Part shown: one piece after another, positions 37,676 through 46,962 of the stretch
Layout of the letters: the number at the start of each line of letters is the position of its first letter
How positions within the stretch are numbered: position 1 is the stretch's first letter
Assembly: GCA_003215775.1 (NCBI GenBank)
Contig: QCJW01000005.1
Coordinates: forward strand, 37,696 to 101,695
Direction of reading: 5' to 3'
Length of the DNA: 64,000 nucleotides
Origin: Prochlorococcus sp. AG-409-G20
Lineage (GTDB): Bacteria > Cyanobacteriota > Cyanobacteriia > PCC-6307 > Cyanobiaceae
Notes under the pieces: model-generated
The model's input: only the letters and a program-made list of their open reading frames with translations
Database searches by the model: none
What the model was told of the DNA's origin: nothing
Made by a program: the position numbers and the translations under genes

Positions 37676-39769
37676 TTGGAATTACCTATCGATCATTTTC
37701 GCTTGTTAGGGCTCAGTCCATCGGCGGAAGCTGAGTCTGTACTTAGGTCTTTACAACTTCGATTAGACCGATATCCGGTTCAAGGCTTTACTAATGAGGT
37801 CCTTATTCAAAGGGCAGAACTTTTGCGTTTGTCAGCAGATGTGCTGACAAATCAATCTCTGCGTGATGAGTATGAAGCTGCGTTGTTAAGCGGAGCTTCT
37901 GGTCTTGAATTGTCCTCGAATAGAGAAGTAGCAGGATTAATTCTTCTCTGGGAGGCGGACGCCCCTCAGGAGGCATTCAAACTTGCTTGTAAAGCATTGC
38001 AGCCGCCTCAGACTCCTGCACTTGGTAGTGGGCGAGAAGCTGATTTGACTTTGGTTGCTGCTCTATCTTGTCGTGCAGCCTCTATTCAAGAACAAGAGCA
38101 AAGGCGATATCAAGTCGCGTCTCAGTATTTACTGGAAGGGATTCAATTGTTACAGCGCATGGGCAAATTGCCTGAGCAAAGAGCCAACTTGGAAATAGAT
38201 CTACAGACTTTACTTCCCTATCGAATCCTTGATTTGTTAAGTAGGGATATTGGAGATCAAAGTTTTCATCAAGAGGGTATTCGTTTATTAGATAGTCTTG
38301 TTTTGAAAAGGGGTGGTCTTGAAGGAAGAAGAATTTCCAAGGACCAATCTGTTGAATTGGATCAATCAGAATTTCAACTCTTTTTCCAGCAGATTCGAAA
38401 TTACCTTACAGTTCAAGAACAAATTGATCTCTTTACGCGTTGGCAGAAAAGTGGTTCTGAGGAGTCTGGTTTTCTTGCCGTTTTAGCTCTTACAGCCTCA
38501 GGTTTCTCTCGACGTAAACCTGAAAATATTCAAGAGGCGCGTAAGCGTCTGAGGGGCTTGAATTTGCAAGGGATTGACCAAATGCCTTTGCTTGGGTGTA
38601 TGGATCTTTTGCTTGCTGATATAGATCGCGCTAATAATCGATTTGAAAGTAGTTCTGATGAAGGACTTAGGAATTGGTTAAAGGAATACCCAGGAGATCG
38701 TTTAGGAGCCCATTGTGATTACTGTCGGAATTGGCTTCGCCAAGATGTATTGATAGGCTACAGAGATATTGACGATGGCATTGTTGATTTAGAGGCCTGG
38801 TTCGCTGATAGGGATGTTCAATCATATGTAGAGCGTATGGATTGGAAGGGAGCAAAAGGATTAGCTAAAGCAAGTTTTTCTTTCTTATCCTCTTTAACTT
38901 CTGATCAGGAAAATGCTTTAACTGAAAAAGATAATACTGATACTTCTTTACTTCAAGGAGAAACTTCTCCCGAATCAGAACTCTCTTCTCGCCATGATCA
39001 AGGATTGTCAAGTGTCTTATCTGATGAAGAAGACTCTTCTGAAAGAGTTGACTCTACTAAATCCATTATTTCAACAATTGGATTAAAAGTTTCTTCATAT
39101 AAATCTTTATTAGAAAGCTTACCAATTGTCAAGCTACCTTCTCTCAATAATTCTTCTATAGTCGTTACTTCTCTTGTTTTGGGGATCATGCTTGCTTTTG
39201 TAGGTTATAGACAAAGGTCTTCAATTGAAATAATTAATAGCCAGCAAAGCATTGATGATCTTCAGTTGACTGAGGGACCTGATGTAGAGCGTTCTCTTAG
39301 GTTGGCTATTGAACAAGAAGAGTTTTTTCAAGATTCAGAAAAAGATGAATTAAATACTAATAGATTGGAATTTAAACCTTTGACAGATGAAGAGCCAAAT
39401 GAGATGCAAGTCCTTTCTCTTGTTAATACATGGTTGGAAAGTAAATCAGCGATTCTTTCCGGTGAAGATAATGATCTATTGGCTAAGGTTGCTAGACAGG
39501 CATTGGTGAGCAGAGTTGCTAAAGAAAGATCTAAGGATAAATCTCGAGGAGAAATCCAAAGTATTAATGCAATTATTAGTTCAGTTAATTTGATTAATCG
39601 AACTAATAGACGAATAGAAGTTAAAGCAGACCTTAGGTATAGTGACCAAAGGGTTAATTCTTTAGGTGATATTATCTCGCAAACTTCAATTCCTTCTCTT
39701 AAAGTGACTTATATATTAGGAAGAGAGAAGGGAGTTTGGAAGATAGTCGACTATATAAGTGGAAGTTGA
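37676..39769 (+). CDS. ftn2: Cell division protein Ftn2/ZipN (ARC6-like)
   Basis: Membrane anchor of the FtsZ ring in cyanobacteria and relative of plant ARC6. It has 697 residues. The N-terminus is a J-like domain without HPD (HFRLLGLSPSAEAESVLRSL ... DVLTNQSLRDEYEAA). A long helical domain follows. One membrane helix spans about residues 491-510 (SSIVVTSLVLGIMLAFVGYR). The C-terminal IMS/DUF4101 domain begins near residue 580 (VLSLVNTWLESKSAIL ... VTYILGREKGVWKIVDY). The start is a TTG: an in-frame stop (TAA) lies two codons upstream, so no earlier start exists. It is divergent from pdhA. Confidence 0.85.
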   Translation: MELPIDHFRLLGLSPSAEAESVLRSLQLRLDRYPVQGFTNEVLIQRAELLRLSADVLTNQSLRDEYEAALLSGASGLELSSNREVAGLILLWEADAPQEAFKLACKALQPPQTPALGSGREADLTLVAALSCRAASIQEQEQRRYQVASQYLLEGIQLLQRMGKLPEQRANLEIDLQTLLPYRILDLLSRDIGDQSFHQEGIRLLDSLVLKRGGLEGRRISKDQSVELDQSEFQLFFQQIRNYLTVQEQIDLFTRWQKSGSEESGFLAVLALTASGFSRRKPENIQEARKRLRGLNLQGIDQMPLLGCMDLLLADIDRANNRFESSSDEGLRNWLKEYPGDRLGAHCDYCRNWLRQDVLIGYRDIDDGIVDLEAWFADRDVQSYVERMDWKGAKGLAKASFSFLSSLTSDQENALTEKDNTDTSLLQGETSPESELSSRHDQGLSSVLSDEEDSSERVDSTKSIISTIGLKVSSYKSLLESLPIVKLPSLNNSSIVVTSLVLGIMLAFVGYRQRSSIEIINSQQSIDDLQLTEGPDVERSLRLAIEQEEFFQDSEKDELNTNRLEFKPLTDEEPNEMQVLSLVNTWLESKSAILSGEDNDLLAKVARQALVSRVAKERSKDKSRGEIQSINAIISSVNLINRTNRRIEVKADLRYSDQRVNSLGDIISQTSIPSLKVTYILGREKGVWKIVDYISGS

Positions 39770-39837
39770 TAAATCTTTTGATTAAATTGAAAAGACATTG
39801 CTATGGATTATATTAAATAAATCTGATTTATTTGTCC

Positions 39838-41286
39838 ATGTTTGATGAGCTTTCAGCCCGCTTTGACGATGCGGTGAAGGGGCTTAGAGGAGAAGATAAA
39901 ATAAGTGAAAATAATGTTGACGAGGCCCTCAAGCTTGTAAGAAGGGCATTGCTAGAGGCTGATGTTAGTTTGGCAGTTGTTAAGGAATTTGTTGCAGAGG
40001 TCCGAGATAAGGCGATAGGTGCAGAGGTGGTCAGAGGTGTTAATCCTGGTCAAAAATTTATTCAAATTGTTCATGAACAGTTAATTGAAGTTATGGGAGG
40101 TGTAAATACTCCTTTGGTCAATCAGAAAGATGGGCCAACAGTGGTTCTTATGGCTGGTCTTCAGGGGGCAGGTAAGACCACGGCAACCGCAAAGCTTGGA
40201 TTGCATCTTAAAGAGCAAGGTTTAAGACCTCTTTTGGTTGCTGCAGATATCTATCGGCCTGCAGCTATTGACCAACTTAGAACTCTTGGTGCTCAGATAG
40301 ATGTTGAAGTCTTTAGTTTGGATACTGATTCCAAGCCAGAAGATATTGCAGCTGCTGGCTTAATAAAGGCACAAGAAGAAGGTATAGATGCAGTGTTAGT
40401 TGATACAGCTGGTCGTCTTCAGATTGATGAAGAAATGATGAAGGAGATGGTTCGTATTCGTTCAGCAGTAAATCCAGATGATGTTTTACTTGTTGTTGAT
40501 TCAATGATTGGCCAAGAGGCTGCAGATCTCACTAGAGCTTTTCATGAAAAGGTTGGCATTACAGGAGCTGTTCTTACAAAACTAGATGGCGACTCCAGAG
40601 GAGGCGCAGCGCTCTCAATCCGTAAAGTTAGTGGTAAGCCAATCAAGTTCATTGGAACAGGCGAAAAAGTTGAAGCTTTGCAGCCTTTTCATCCCGAGAG
40701 AATGGCTAGTCGAATACTTGGGATGGGTGATGTATTAACTCTTGTAGAAAAGGCTCAGAAAGAAGTTGAAATTGCAGATGCCGAACTAATGCAGAAAAAG
40801 TTGCAGGAGGCAACTTTTGACTTTTCTGATTTTGTAAAACAGATGCGCTTAATAAAACGAATGGGATCTCTTGGAGGTCTAATGAAAATGATTCCAGGAA
40901 TGAATAAAATTGATGATGGAATGCTTAAAAGTGGTGAAGAGCAATTGAAGAAAATAGAGGCGATGATTGGATCAATGACAATTCAAGAAAGAACTAAACC
41001 TGAGTTGTTAGCTGCTGAGCCATCTCGTCGAAGAAGAGTTGCTTCTGGCAGTGGTCATACTGCTGCAGAAGTTGACAAGGTCTTGGCTGATTTTCAAAAG
41101 ATGCGGGGTTTGATGAAGCAAATGTCTAGTGGCGGAGGAATGCCGGGAATGCCGGGAATGCCGGGAATGCCAGGAATGGGAGGAATGCCGGGAATGCCGG
41201 GGCAAAACAAAGGTGGTAGAAGGGGAGACTTGCCTTCAAAAAAACATAGACCTATCAAGAAAAAGAAAGGATTTGGAGACCTTTGA
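39838..41286 (+). CDS. ffh: Signal recognition particle protein Ffh (SRP54)
   Basis: GTPase that binds the SRP RNA (ffs at 11.9 kb) and signal peptides of nascent membrane proteins. NG domain: MFDELSARFDDAVKGLRG, GLQGAGKTTATAKLG (G1), VDTAGRLQIDEEMM (G3), TKLDGDSRGGAAL (G4) and GTGEK. The M domain holds LGMGDVLTLVEKAQ, MRLIKRMGSLGGLMKMIPG and a SGSG-type helix motif. A Gly-Met-Pro repeat precedes the basic end. The ORF track starts at TTG 39832; ATG 39838 gives the family's standard MFDELSARF and is chosen. Confidence 0.97.
   Translation: MFDELSARFDDAVKGLRGEDKISENNVDEALKLVRRALLEADVSLAVVKEFVAEVRDKAIGAEVVRGVNPGQKFIQIVHEQLIEVMGGVNTPLVNQKDGPTVVLMAGLQGAGKTTATAKLGLHLKEQGLRPLLVAADIYRPAAIDQLRTLGAQIDVEVFSLDTDSKPEDIAAAGLIKAQEEGIDAVLVDTAGRLQIDEEMMKEMVRIRSAVNPDDVLLVVDSMIGQEAADLTRAFHEKVGITGAVLTKLDGDSRGGAALSIRKVSGKPIKFIGTGEKVEALQPFHPERMASRILGMGDVLTLVEKAQKEVEIADAELMQKKLQEATFDFSDFVKQMRLIKRMGSLGGLMKMIPGMNKIDDGMLKSGEEQLKKIEAMIGSMTIQERTKPELLAAEPSRRRRVASGSGHTAAEVDKVLADFQKMRGLMKQMSSGGGMPGMPGMPGMPGMGGMPGMPGQNKGGRRGDLPSKKHRPIKKKKGFGDL
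41140..41200 (+). repeat. In-frame 9-base tandem repeat in ffh
   Basis: Units close to atgccggga are repeated about six times and encode Gly-Met-Pro triplets. Because the unit is a multiple of three, gain or loss of copies keeps the frame. Such methionine-rich tails are usual at the C-terminus of Ffh, but the near-identical codons suggest recent slippage. Confidence 0.85.
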
Positions 41287-41372
41287 GCCCTTTACAATGT
41301 AAAGTGGCAATAGGTTTGTGTTTCAAACACTTTCCAAAATCCATCTAATAACCTTTTACTAGTCAACTCAAG

Positions 41373-41753
41373 ATGATTAAGCTCCGCCTCAAGCGGTTTG
41401 GAAAAAAAAGAGAAGCAAGTTTTCGATTGGTAGCTTGTAATAGCACTTCAAGGAGAGATGGTCGTCCTCTTCAGGAACTAGGTTTTTACAATCCTCGTAC
41501 AAAAGAGACAAGGTTAGATACAGAGGCATTAAGGCTCAGGCTTAGTCAAGGAGCCCAGCCAACAGATGCTGTTAGATCCTTACTTGAAAAAGGTGGTCTT
41601 TTAGAGAAGACTGTTAGACCTGCAGAAGCTCTAGGAAAGCTTAAGCAAGCAGAATCACGTAACAAAGAAGCTGCTAAGAAAAAATCTGAAAAGTCAACCC
41701 CAGTAGATACCAAAGAAGAGGCTGAAACTCAAACAGATTCTTCGGAATCCTGA
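41373..41753 (+). CDS. rpsP: 30S ribosomal protein S16
   Basis: Small-subunit protein of 126 residues. It begins [24 protein letters not shown] and continues with the family pattern [18 protein letters not shown] and [16 protein letters not shown]. The Lys/Glu-rich tail after residue 85 is longer than the core S16 of about 80 residues, as in other picocyanobacteria. It follows ffh by about 87 bases and precedes phoH by seven bases; the three genes are likely one transcript. Confidence 0.97.
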   Translation: MIKLRLKRFGKKREASFRLVACNSTSRRDGRPLQELGFYNPRTKETRLDTEALRLRLSQGAQPTDAVRSLLEKGGLLEKTVRPAEALGKLKQAESRNKEAAKKKSEKSTPVDTKEEAETQTDSSES

Positions 41754-41760
41754 GGGTTTA

Positions 41761-42732
41761 ATGACTGAAGCCACCTCGTCAGGTCGCTTCGTGATTGAGC
41801 TCCCTAACAATGATGCGGCTCTTGCATTGTCAGGAGGAGACTATCAAATATTAAATCGTTTAAATAATCTTACAGGTGCTTCTTTGGTACTAAGAGGATT
41901 GGATTTGGAAATTGTTGGTCGTCCTGCTCAATTAGAGAGGGCAGCTGCTTTGGTTGAATTAATGAGGCCAATATGGGAGTCGGGACAGTTAGTCTCTGCT
42001 GTTGATTTGCAAGCTGCTATCCATGCATTAGATACGGGGAGGAGTAAAGATCATGCAGAACTTAGTAATCAGATAATTGCTCGAAGTCAGCAAGGAAACC
42101 TTTTGCGACCCCGTACATTTCGTCAAAAATCATATGTAGAGGCTATGGAACGTAATGACCTTACTTTTGCTTTAGGGCCTGCTGGTACTGGAAAGACTTT
42201 TTTAGCAACTGTTTTTGCAGTGAAAATGTTGATGGAGAGAAAAATAGAACGCTTGGTTTTAACTCGACCAGCAGTTGAGGCTGGAGAGCGTCTTGGGTTT
42301 CTCCCAGGAGATCTTCAGCAAAAGGTAGATCCTTATCTGAGACCTTTATATGACGCTTTGCATTCTTTACTTGGCATTGAGAAAACAGCAAATCTTCTGG
42401 AAAAAGGAATCATTGAGGTAGCACCCCTTGCATATATGCGTGGAAGAACTTTGGATGAAGCCTTTGTAATTCTAGATGAGGCTCAAAACACTACCTCAGC
42501 TCAAATGAGAATGGTTTTAACGAGATTAGGAGAAAGGTCTCGGATGGTTGTGACTGGAGATATTACTCAGATTGATTTGCCTTACGGGCAGTTAAGTGGA
42601 TTAGTTGAAGCCTCAGAGTTGCTAGAAAAAATAGAAGGAGTTGCGGTATGTCGCTTGACTTCAGCAGATGTAGTGCGCCATCCATTGGTTCAAAAAGTAG
42701 TTGATGCTTATGCTCATAAAGACAGACGATAG
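41761..42732 (+). CDS. phoH: PhoH-like ATPase
   Basis: P-loop NTPase of 323 residues. An N-terminal region resembles a KH-like fold (LNRLNNLTGASLVLRGLDLEIVG). The ATPase core has Walker A GPAGTGKTFLATVFA near residue 139, Walker B VILDEAQNTTSAQMRMVL and VVTGDITQIDLP. PhoH proteins are linked to RNA metabolism and, in some bacteria, phosphate starvation; the exact reaction is not known. It starts seven bases after rpsP. Confidence 0.93.
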   Translation: MTEATSSGRFVIELPNNDAALALSGGDYQILNRLNNLTGASLVLRGLDLEIVGRPAQLERAAALVELMRPIWESGQLVSAVDLQAAIHALDTGRSKDHAELSNQIIARSQQGNLLRPRTFRQKSYVEAMERNDLTFALGPAGTGKTFLATVFAVKMLMERKIERLVLTRPAVEAGERLGFLPGDLQQKVDPYLRPLYDALHSLLGIEKTANLLEKGIIEVAPLAYMRGRTLDEAFVILDEAQNTTSAQMRMVLTRLGERSRMVVTGDITQIDLPYGQLSGLVEASELLEKIEGVAVCRLTSADVVRHPLVQKVVDAYAHKDRR

Positions 42733-42807
42733 GGAGATCCGCACAAAGAATTACACCATGAAAAAAAATTTCTGGCAGAGTATAGGGGTTAATTGATCTG
42801 GTGGGTT

Positions 42808-43545
42808 ATGCCAGCAAGCAGTAATTTTCAACAGGCCATTCGAGAAGCACAATCTAGTGCCTTGGTTGGTCCAAACGTAGTTAACAAAGCTTTGCCTTAT
42901 GTAGGGGGGGGGATGGTCCTCACTGCAGGTGGAGTTATTGGGGGGCTTTCATTGCAAGTTGCCAATCCTGGCTTATTTATGCCTTTGTTTTGGGTAGCCC
43001 TAATTGGTAATTTCATCTTGTTTTTTGTGGCTCAAAACATAGCCCTTAAAGCAAATAACACTACCGCTCTTCCTTTGCTGAGTGCTTATAGCTTGATCAC
43101 TGGCTATACCTTGAGTGGTTTAGTCGCAATTGCCATTGGTACAGCAGGTATCGGAGCTGTAGGAACGGCTGCACTTGCGACTGGAATCACTTTTGCTATC
43201 GCATCTGTTGTTGGACGGCGAATGAGCGACAGTGTTGGTCAAGCTCTTAGTGGTGTAGTTGGTTTAGGGCTTATAGGTCTAATTATTGCAATGCTTGTTC
43301 AGATAGTCGGTGGACTTTTCGCTCCAGGAATGTTTGGGGGCTCTGGCTTTGAATTAATGATTGCAGGGTTTGGAACAGTCCTTTTTGTAGGCATGTCTTT
43401 TGTTGATTTTTATACTATGCCTCGGACTTATAGGGATGATCAATACCTTGCAGGGGCTTTGGGAATGTATTTAACTTATATAAACTTATTTATTTTTATT
43501 CTACGTTTGATGATTGCATTGCAGGGAGGAGGAAGGAGAGACTGA
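42808..43545 (+). CDS. Bax inhibitor-1/YccA-like integral membrane protein
   Basis: Membrane protein of about 245 residues with seven hydrophobic segments spread evenly from residue 30 on, including GLVAIAIGTAGIGAVGTAALATGITFAIASV, AMLVQIVGGLF and a final YLTYINLFIFILRLMIAL. That end, with an aromatic-rich last helix and YLTYINLFI, is typical of the BI-1 family. BI-1 proteins are pH-sensitive calcium leak channels in some bacteria; whether this one does that is unknown. The track start is TTG 42793; ATG 42808 (MPASSNFQQ) is preferred. It ends just before a long palindrome. Confidence 0.75.
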   Translation: MPASSNFQQAIREAQSSALVGPNVVNKALPYVGGGMVLTAGGVIGGLSLQVANPGLFMPLFWVALIGNFILFFVAQNIALKANNTTALPLLSAYSLITGYTLSGLVAIAIGTAGIGAVGTAALATGITFAIASVVGRRMSDSVGQALSGVVGLGLIGLIIAMLVQIVGGLFAPGMFGGSGFELMIAGFGTVLFVGMSFVDFYTMPRTYRDDQYLAGALGMYLTYINLFIFILRLMIALQGGGRRD

Positions 43546-43559
43546 TTTCAGATAATTAC

Positions 43560-43617
43560 TTCCATATTAGAAATAAAAAAGAGGCTTTTAAGCCTCTTTT
43601 TTATTTCTAATATGGAA
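43560..43617. terminator. Perfect bidirectional terminator, 28-bp arms
   Basis: A perfect inverted repeat with 28-base arms and a two-base loop. The centre is GAGGCTT-tt-AAGCCTC flanked by A and T runs, so each strand has a GC hairpin followed by six Ts and it can stop transcription from both sides. The plus-strand BI-1-like gene stops 15 bases before it and the minus-strand gene 43607-44125 ends inside its arm: the last codons and stop of that gene lie in the right arm. Confidence 0.92.
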
Positions 43618-44125
43618 CTTTATTGATACTTGTCCGAATTGCTTCTTTTTGTTCATTGTCATAATCCCATCTTTCTAGAAAAGATAGATAATCTCCATGA
43701 CCTTTTATTGATTGAAGTAGATTATCTAATCGACTTTTGACTGCATTTGGTTCTAATTGACGAAGTAGGTCAATACATCTGTAATTAACTCTTTGGGATC
43801 TAGCTTTCTGGACAAAATCGCAATTTCTTTCATGATGAAGACTAATTGCACTACTCATTGCCAAGTTTCGCACTATTAAATCGATAATATCTTCTCCTGC
43901 TTTTCTTATTTCAAGAATTAAGGGATCAGGCATGCGATCAAGTATTGGGCAATCACCTGCAAGACTTACAACAAAGAACCCTCTTGCCCCTTCATTGCTT
44001 TCTAAGAGCTTTGCAATTCTGTCAGCCAGGACTTCATCACTTAATTCTCCATCCTCCCATGATTTGCACCACACTATTGCAGAATTCATGGCTTGTTCAA
44101 AACTAGGTTTTGTATCGTTCATCAT
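43607..44125 (-). CDS. Conserved hypothetical protein
   Basis: Soluble helical protein of 172 residues with no recognised domain. It has a compact N-terminal helix (MNSAIVWCKSWEDGELSDEVLADRIAKLL), then GARGFFVVSLAGDCPILDRMPDPL and a long C-terminal helical region containing CDFVQKARSQRVNYRCIDLLRQL. Spacing suggests two similar helical layers. It begins about 50 bases from the divergent era gene. The stop codon lies within the terminator arm downstream. Function unknown; likely a picocyanobacterial core protein. Confidence 0.75.
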   Translation of the reverse strand: MMNDTKPSFEQAMNSAIVWCKSWEDGELSDEVLADRIAKLLESNEGARGFFVVSLAGDCPILDRMPDPLILEIRKAGEDIIDLIVRNLAMSSAISLHHERNCDFVQKARSQRVNYRCIDLLRQLEPNAVKSRLDNLLQSIKGHGDYLSFLERWDYDNEQKEAIRTSINKVPY

Positions 44126-44172
44126 TTTGATTGGTTTCTAACTTCAGGTTATGACTAAACCCTCGTAATTTT

Positions 44173-45120
44173 ATGACTGAAATTAAATCAAGCCCAAAAG
44201 ATTATAGATCAGGTTTTATTGCTTTAGTTGGGAGACCCAATGTAGGAAAGTCAACACTGGTTAATAAATTAGTAGGGGAGAAGGTCGCTATAACCTCTCC
44301 TATAGCGCAGACCACTAGGAATCGACTCAAGGCAATTCTAACTACTCCAAAAGCCCAATTTGTGATGGTAGATACTCCTGGCATTCACAAACCACATCAT
44401 TTACTTGGCGAAAGACTTGTTAAGTCAGCGAGATCAGCTATTGGCCAGGTTGATGCTGTCCTTTTGCTTCTGGAGGCGTGTTTTTTGCCAGGCAAAGGAG
44501 ATCAATACATTGTAAATATTCTAAAACAATACAATTTGCCAGTTCTAGTTGTTTTGAATAAGTGGGATTTAGTTTCTAAAGATGATTATTTTAATAGAGA
44601 AGAAGCTTATAAGTCATTACTTAAAGAATTGGATTGGCCTATCTATAAATGCAGTGCTTTCAAGGGAATAGGTACAAAGCAGTTAATTGAAGACCTAGTT
44701 AACTTTCTCCCGAAAGGTCCCTATCTTTATCCTCCAGATATGGTTTCTGATCAGCCTGAGAAGTTGTTACTTGCAGAACTGATTAGAGAGCAAGTTTTAT
44801 ACAACACTAGAGAAGAAATTCCTCATAGTGTTGCAGTTACTATTGATAGAATGGAAGAGATTGTCTCAAGATCAATTAAAAAGAAATCAGAAGGTTGTAT
44901 GGCTATTTTGGCAACAATTTATGTTGAGCGAAAAAGTCAGAAAGGAATTCTTATTGGAAAAGGAGGAGAGATGTTGAAAAGTATTGGCAAGGCTTCTAGA
45001 CTTCAAATGCAGAATTTAATTGCAGGACCAATATATTTGGAAATCTTTGTTAAAGTTGCTCCTAATTGGAGAAGTAAGCCTTCTAGCCTTTCATTTTTAG
45101 GTTATGAGGAGGATAAATAG
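44173..45120 (+). CDS. era: GTPase Era
   Basis: Essential GTPase binding 16S rRNA in small-subunit assembly. It has 315 residues. GTPase motifs: LVGRPNVGKSTLVNKLVG (G1), TRNR (G2), VDTPGIHKPHH (G3), LNKWDLVSKDD (G4). The C-terminal KH domain has ATIYVERKSQKGILIGKGGEML. It is separated by about 127 bases from trmD, and both are on the plus strand in the rpsP-phoH-era-trmD neighbourhood. Confidence 0.97.
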   Translation: MTEIKSSPKDYRSGFIALVGRPNVGKSTLVNKLVGEKVAITSPIAQTTRNRLKAILTTPKAQFVMVDTPGIHKPHHLLGERLVKSARSAIGQVDAVLLLLEACFLPGKGDQYIVNILKQYNLPVLVVLNKWDLVSKDDYFNREEAYKSLLKELDWPIYKCSAFKGIGTKQLIEDLVNFLPKGPYLYPPDMVSDQPEKLLLAELIREQVLYNTREEIPHSVAVTIDRMEEIVSRSIKKKSEGCMAILATIYVERKSQKGILIGKGGEMLKSIGKASRLQMQNLIAGPIYLEIFVKVAPNWRSKPSSLSFLGYEEDK

Positions 45121-45247
45121 GGTTTCAACGCTTTGATAAGAGTTGGATTAATTTGTTTCTTGATTAGATTTTTAAGTTGTGATTTCGTCCTGATGTCTTA
45201 AATTCTTAAGGGAAAGTACTTCCTTTGTATTTTGTAATTGGAGAGAT

Positions 45248-45955
45248 ATGACTCCTTATCGCTTTGATGTAGTCAGTCTTATTCCACAAGCATTTACAGC
45301 TTTGAATGACTTGGGAGTAATTGGTAGAGCTATAAAGCAGAAAATAGCAGAGTTACATTTTTACAATCCTAGGGAATTTACGTCTGACAGTTATCACAAA
45401 GTTGACGATCAACCTTATGGAGGAGGAGCTGGGATGCTGCTAAAGCCAGAACCAATTTTCAAAGCTTTTGAAGCTATCCCTTTATTAAATAGGCATAGAG
45501 TTTTGTTGATGTCACCCCAAGGTACCCCTCTATCGCAGAAGGATCTTCAACGTTGGGCAAAAGAAACTGATCAACTTGTAATTTTATGTGGCCATTATGA
45601 AGGTTTTGATGAGCGTATTAGAACACTTGCTCATGAAGAGGTCTCTTTGGGAGACTTTGTTTTGACGGGAGGTGAACTCCCTGCAATGATAATTATTAAT
45701 GGATTATTACGTCTTTTTCCAGGAACTTTGGGTAAAGAAGAATCTCTTTTTGATGAGAGCCACTCTGATATTTTGCTTGAACATCCTCAATACACTAGGC
45801 CTGCGGAATTTCGTGGTATGAAAGTGCCTGAAGTCTTGAGAAGTGGTGATCATGGAGCTATCGAAAGATGGAGAGAAAAGCAGAGAGAAGAAAGAACAAG
45901 AATTCGCAGACCAGATCTTTATGATCAATGGTTTACTAGAAAAGATTCTATATAA
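45248..45955 (+). CDS. trmD: tRNA (guanine-N1)-methyltransferase
   Basis: SPOUT methyltransferase that makes m1G37 in tRNAs with G36, preventing frameshifts. It has 235 residues. Family pattern: RFDVVSLIPQAF, FYNPREFTSDSYHKVDDQPYGGGAGM, LMSPQGTPLSQKDLQRWA, ILCGHYEGFDERI, GDFVLTGGELPAMIIINGLLRLFPG and HPQYTRPAEFRG. In most picocyanobacteria I would expect ispF soon downstream; here a 7-kb island intervenes. Confidence 0.97.
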   Translation: MTPYRFDVVSLIPQAFTALNDLGVIGRAIKQKIAELHFYNPREFTSDSYHKVDDQPYGGGAGMLLKPEPIFKAFEAIPLLNRHRVLLMSPQGTPLSQKDLQRWAKETDQLVILCGHYEGFDERIRTLAHEEVSLGDFVLTGGELPAMIIINGLLRLFPGTLGKEESLFDESHSDILLEHPQYTRPAEFRGMKVPEVLRSGDHGAIERWREKQREERTRIRRPDLYDQWFTRKDSI

Positions 45956-46154
45956 AAAAGTTAATTAGAAATTAAGTTGTTTGTAAACTTGCTTCAGCTA
46001 CTAATCTAAGCTCTTTATTATTTAATTGGTAAGTTTGGCATGCTGGAGGTAAGAAGACTCTTCGAATAAGTTTCAATTCCTCATATCATTTGTTAATGAC
46101 TGGTTGACTTGGCTCTGTTTTATATCCAATCTTTTGCCTGGTCTTATACATGAT

Positions 46155-46832
46155 TTACCCTTTAACTTCAAATGAATATCTATCATGAATACATACCTTA
46201 GGAAGAGAATTGAAGCTTAAGGTTATTCTATTGCTCTCTTTATTTGGAATATCAAATCCATGTGTCATATGACTGTGCCAAAGATATATTTCTCCTTCTT
46301 CTGCTTCTAACCCTATTGAAGGTAGGTTATACATAGTGGGTTCATTAAGATTTTCCTGGATCTTTATTGATGGTGCATCATGTTGATGAACTCTGTCATT
46401 CCTAAAGAAAAGAGTGCTATGACTTTCTTTATTATAGTTAACAAAATAGTTTCCGGAAATATATGAGTTTGGATGATAATGGTGCACTAGCGTTGCATTC
46501 TTTCCTGCATTGTTCAACCAGGCATCATGAATAACAACTTCCTCGGTAATGTAACCAATACTCTTAATGTATAAAACTATCATTTGACTAATTATATTCT
46601 TAAGCTCTTTCAGATTGGAAAAACTATTAAAAATGTTCTGATCGCTTGTGTTGCAAATGTGCTCCATGGAAATTTCTTGGTGGTTTTGACGTAATTCGTT
46701 TGGAGCGGTTTTAAATATTGCGTTAATATGTTCCTTGAACTCTAAATGTTTTTCGATAGGTAAAGAAAACTTGCCTATGGGAGCAGGGTTTATATTAATT
46801 ACCTGAAAATCGATTTTACTGTTATTTGTCAT
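46155..46832 (-). CDS. Putative 2OG-Fe(II) oxygenase (TIGR02466-like)
   Basis: Protein of 225 residues resembling the TIGR02466 group of double-stranded beta-helix oxygenases. Metal-binding candidates are in LVHHYHPNSYISGNYFVNY (His117, 118, 120) and in GEIYLWHSHMTHGFDIPN (His186, 188, 191), with Arg202 in SNRITLSFN as the 2-oxoglutarate anchor. The SGNYFVNY motif is strongly typical. Members are common in marine bacteria and cyanophages and may hydroxylate proteins or glycans; the substrate is unknown. It marks the left edge of the glycan island after trmD and is transcribed against it. Confidence 0.7.
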   Translation of the reverse strand: MTNNSKIDFQVININPAPIGKFSLPIEKHLEFKEHINAIFKTAPNELRQNHQEISMEHICNTSDQNIFNSFSNLKELKNIISQMIVLYIKSIGYITEEVVIHDAWLNNAGKNATLVHHYHPNSYISGNYFVNYNKESHSTLFFRNDRVHQHDAPSIKIQENLNEPTMYNLPSIGLEAEEGEIYLWHSHMTHGFDIPNKESNRITLSFNSLPKVCIHDRYSFEVKG

Positions 46833-46962
46833 GCTTGGGATAGAGAGATCTAATTGGATTTTAACTATTCTTTGTGATTGTAATCTAAATTATACTCGCT
46901 TTTTGAGTAGTTAGAATTTAGTAGTATTCAAGTCATCTTACACAAATTGTGAAATAGGTAGG

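Noticed and set aside
41008-41205. Minus-strand His/Ser/Arg-rich ORF
   Set aside because: It is the antisense of the Gly-Met-Pro repeat of ffh; its repeat is a by-product.
45220-45240. Near-palindrome ggaaagtacttcc before trmD
   Set aside because: It does not match the NtcA consensus GTA-N8-TAC and could be chance.
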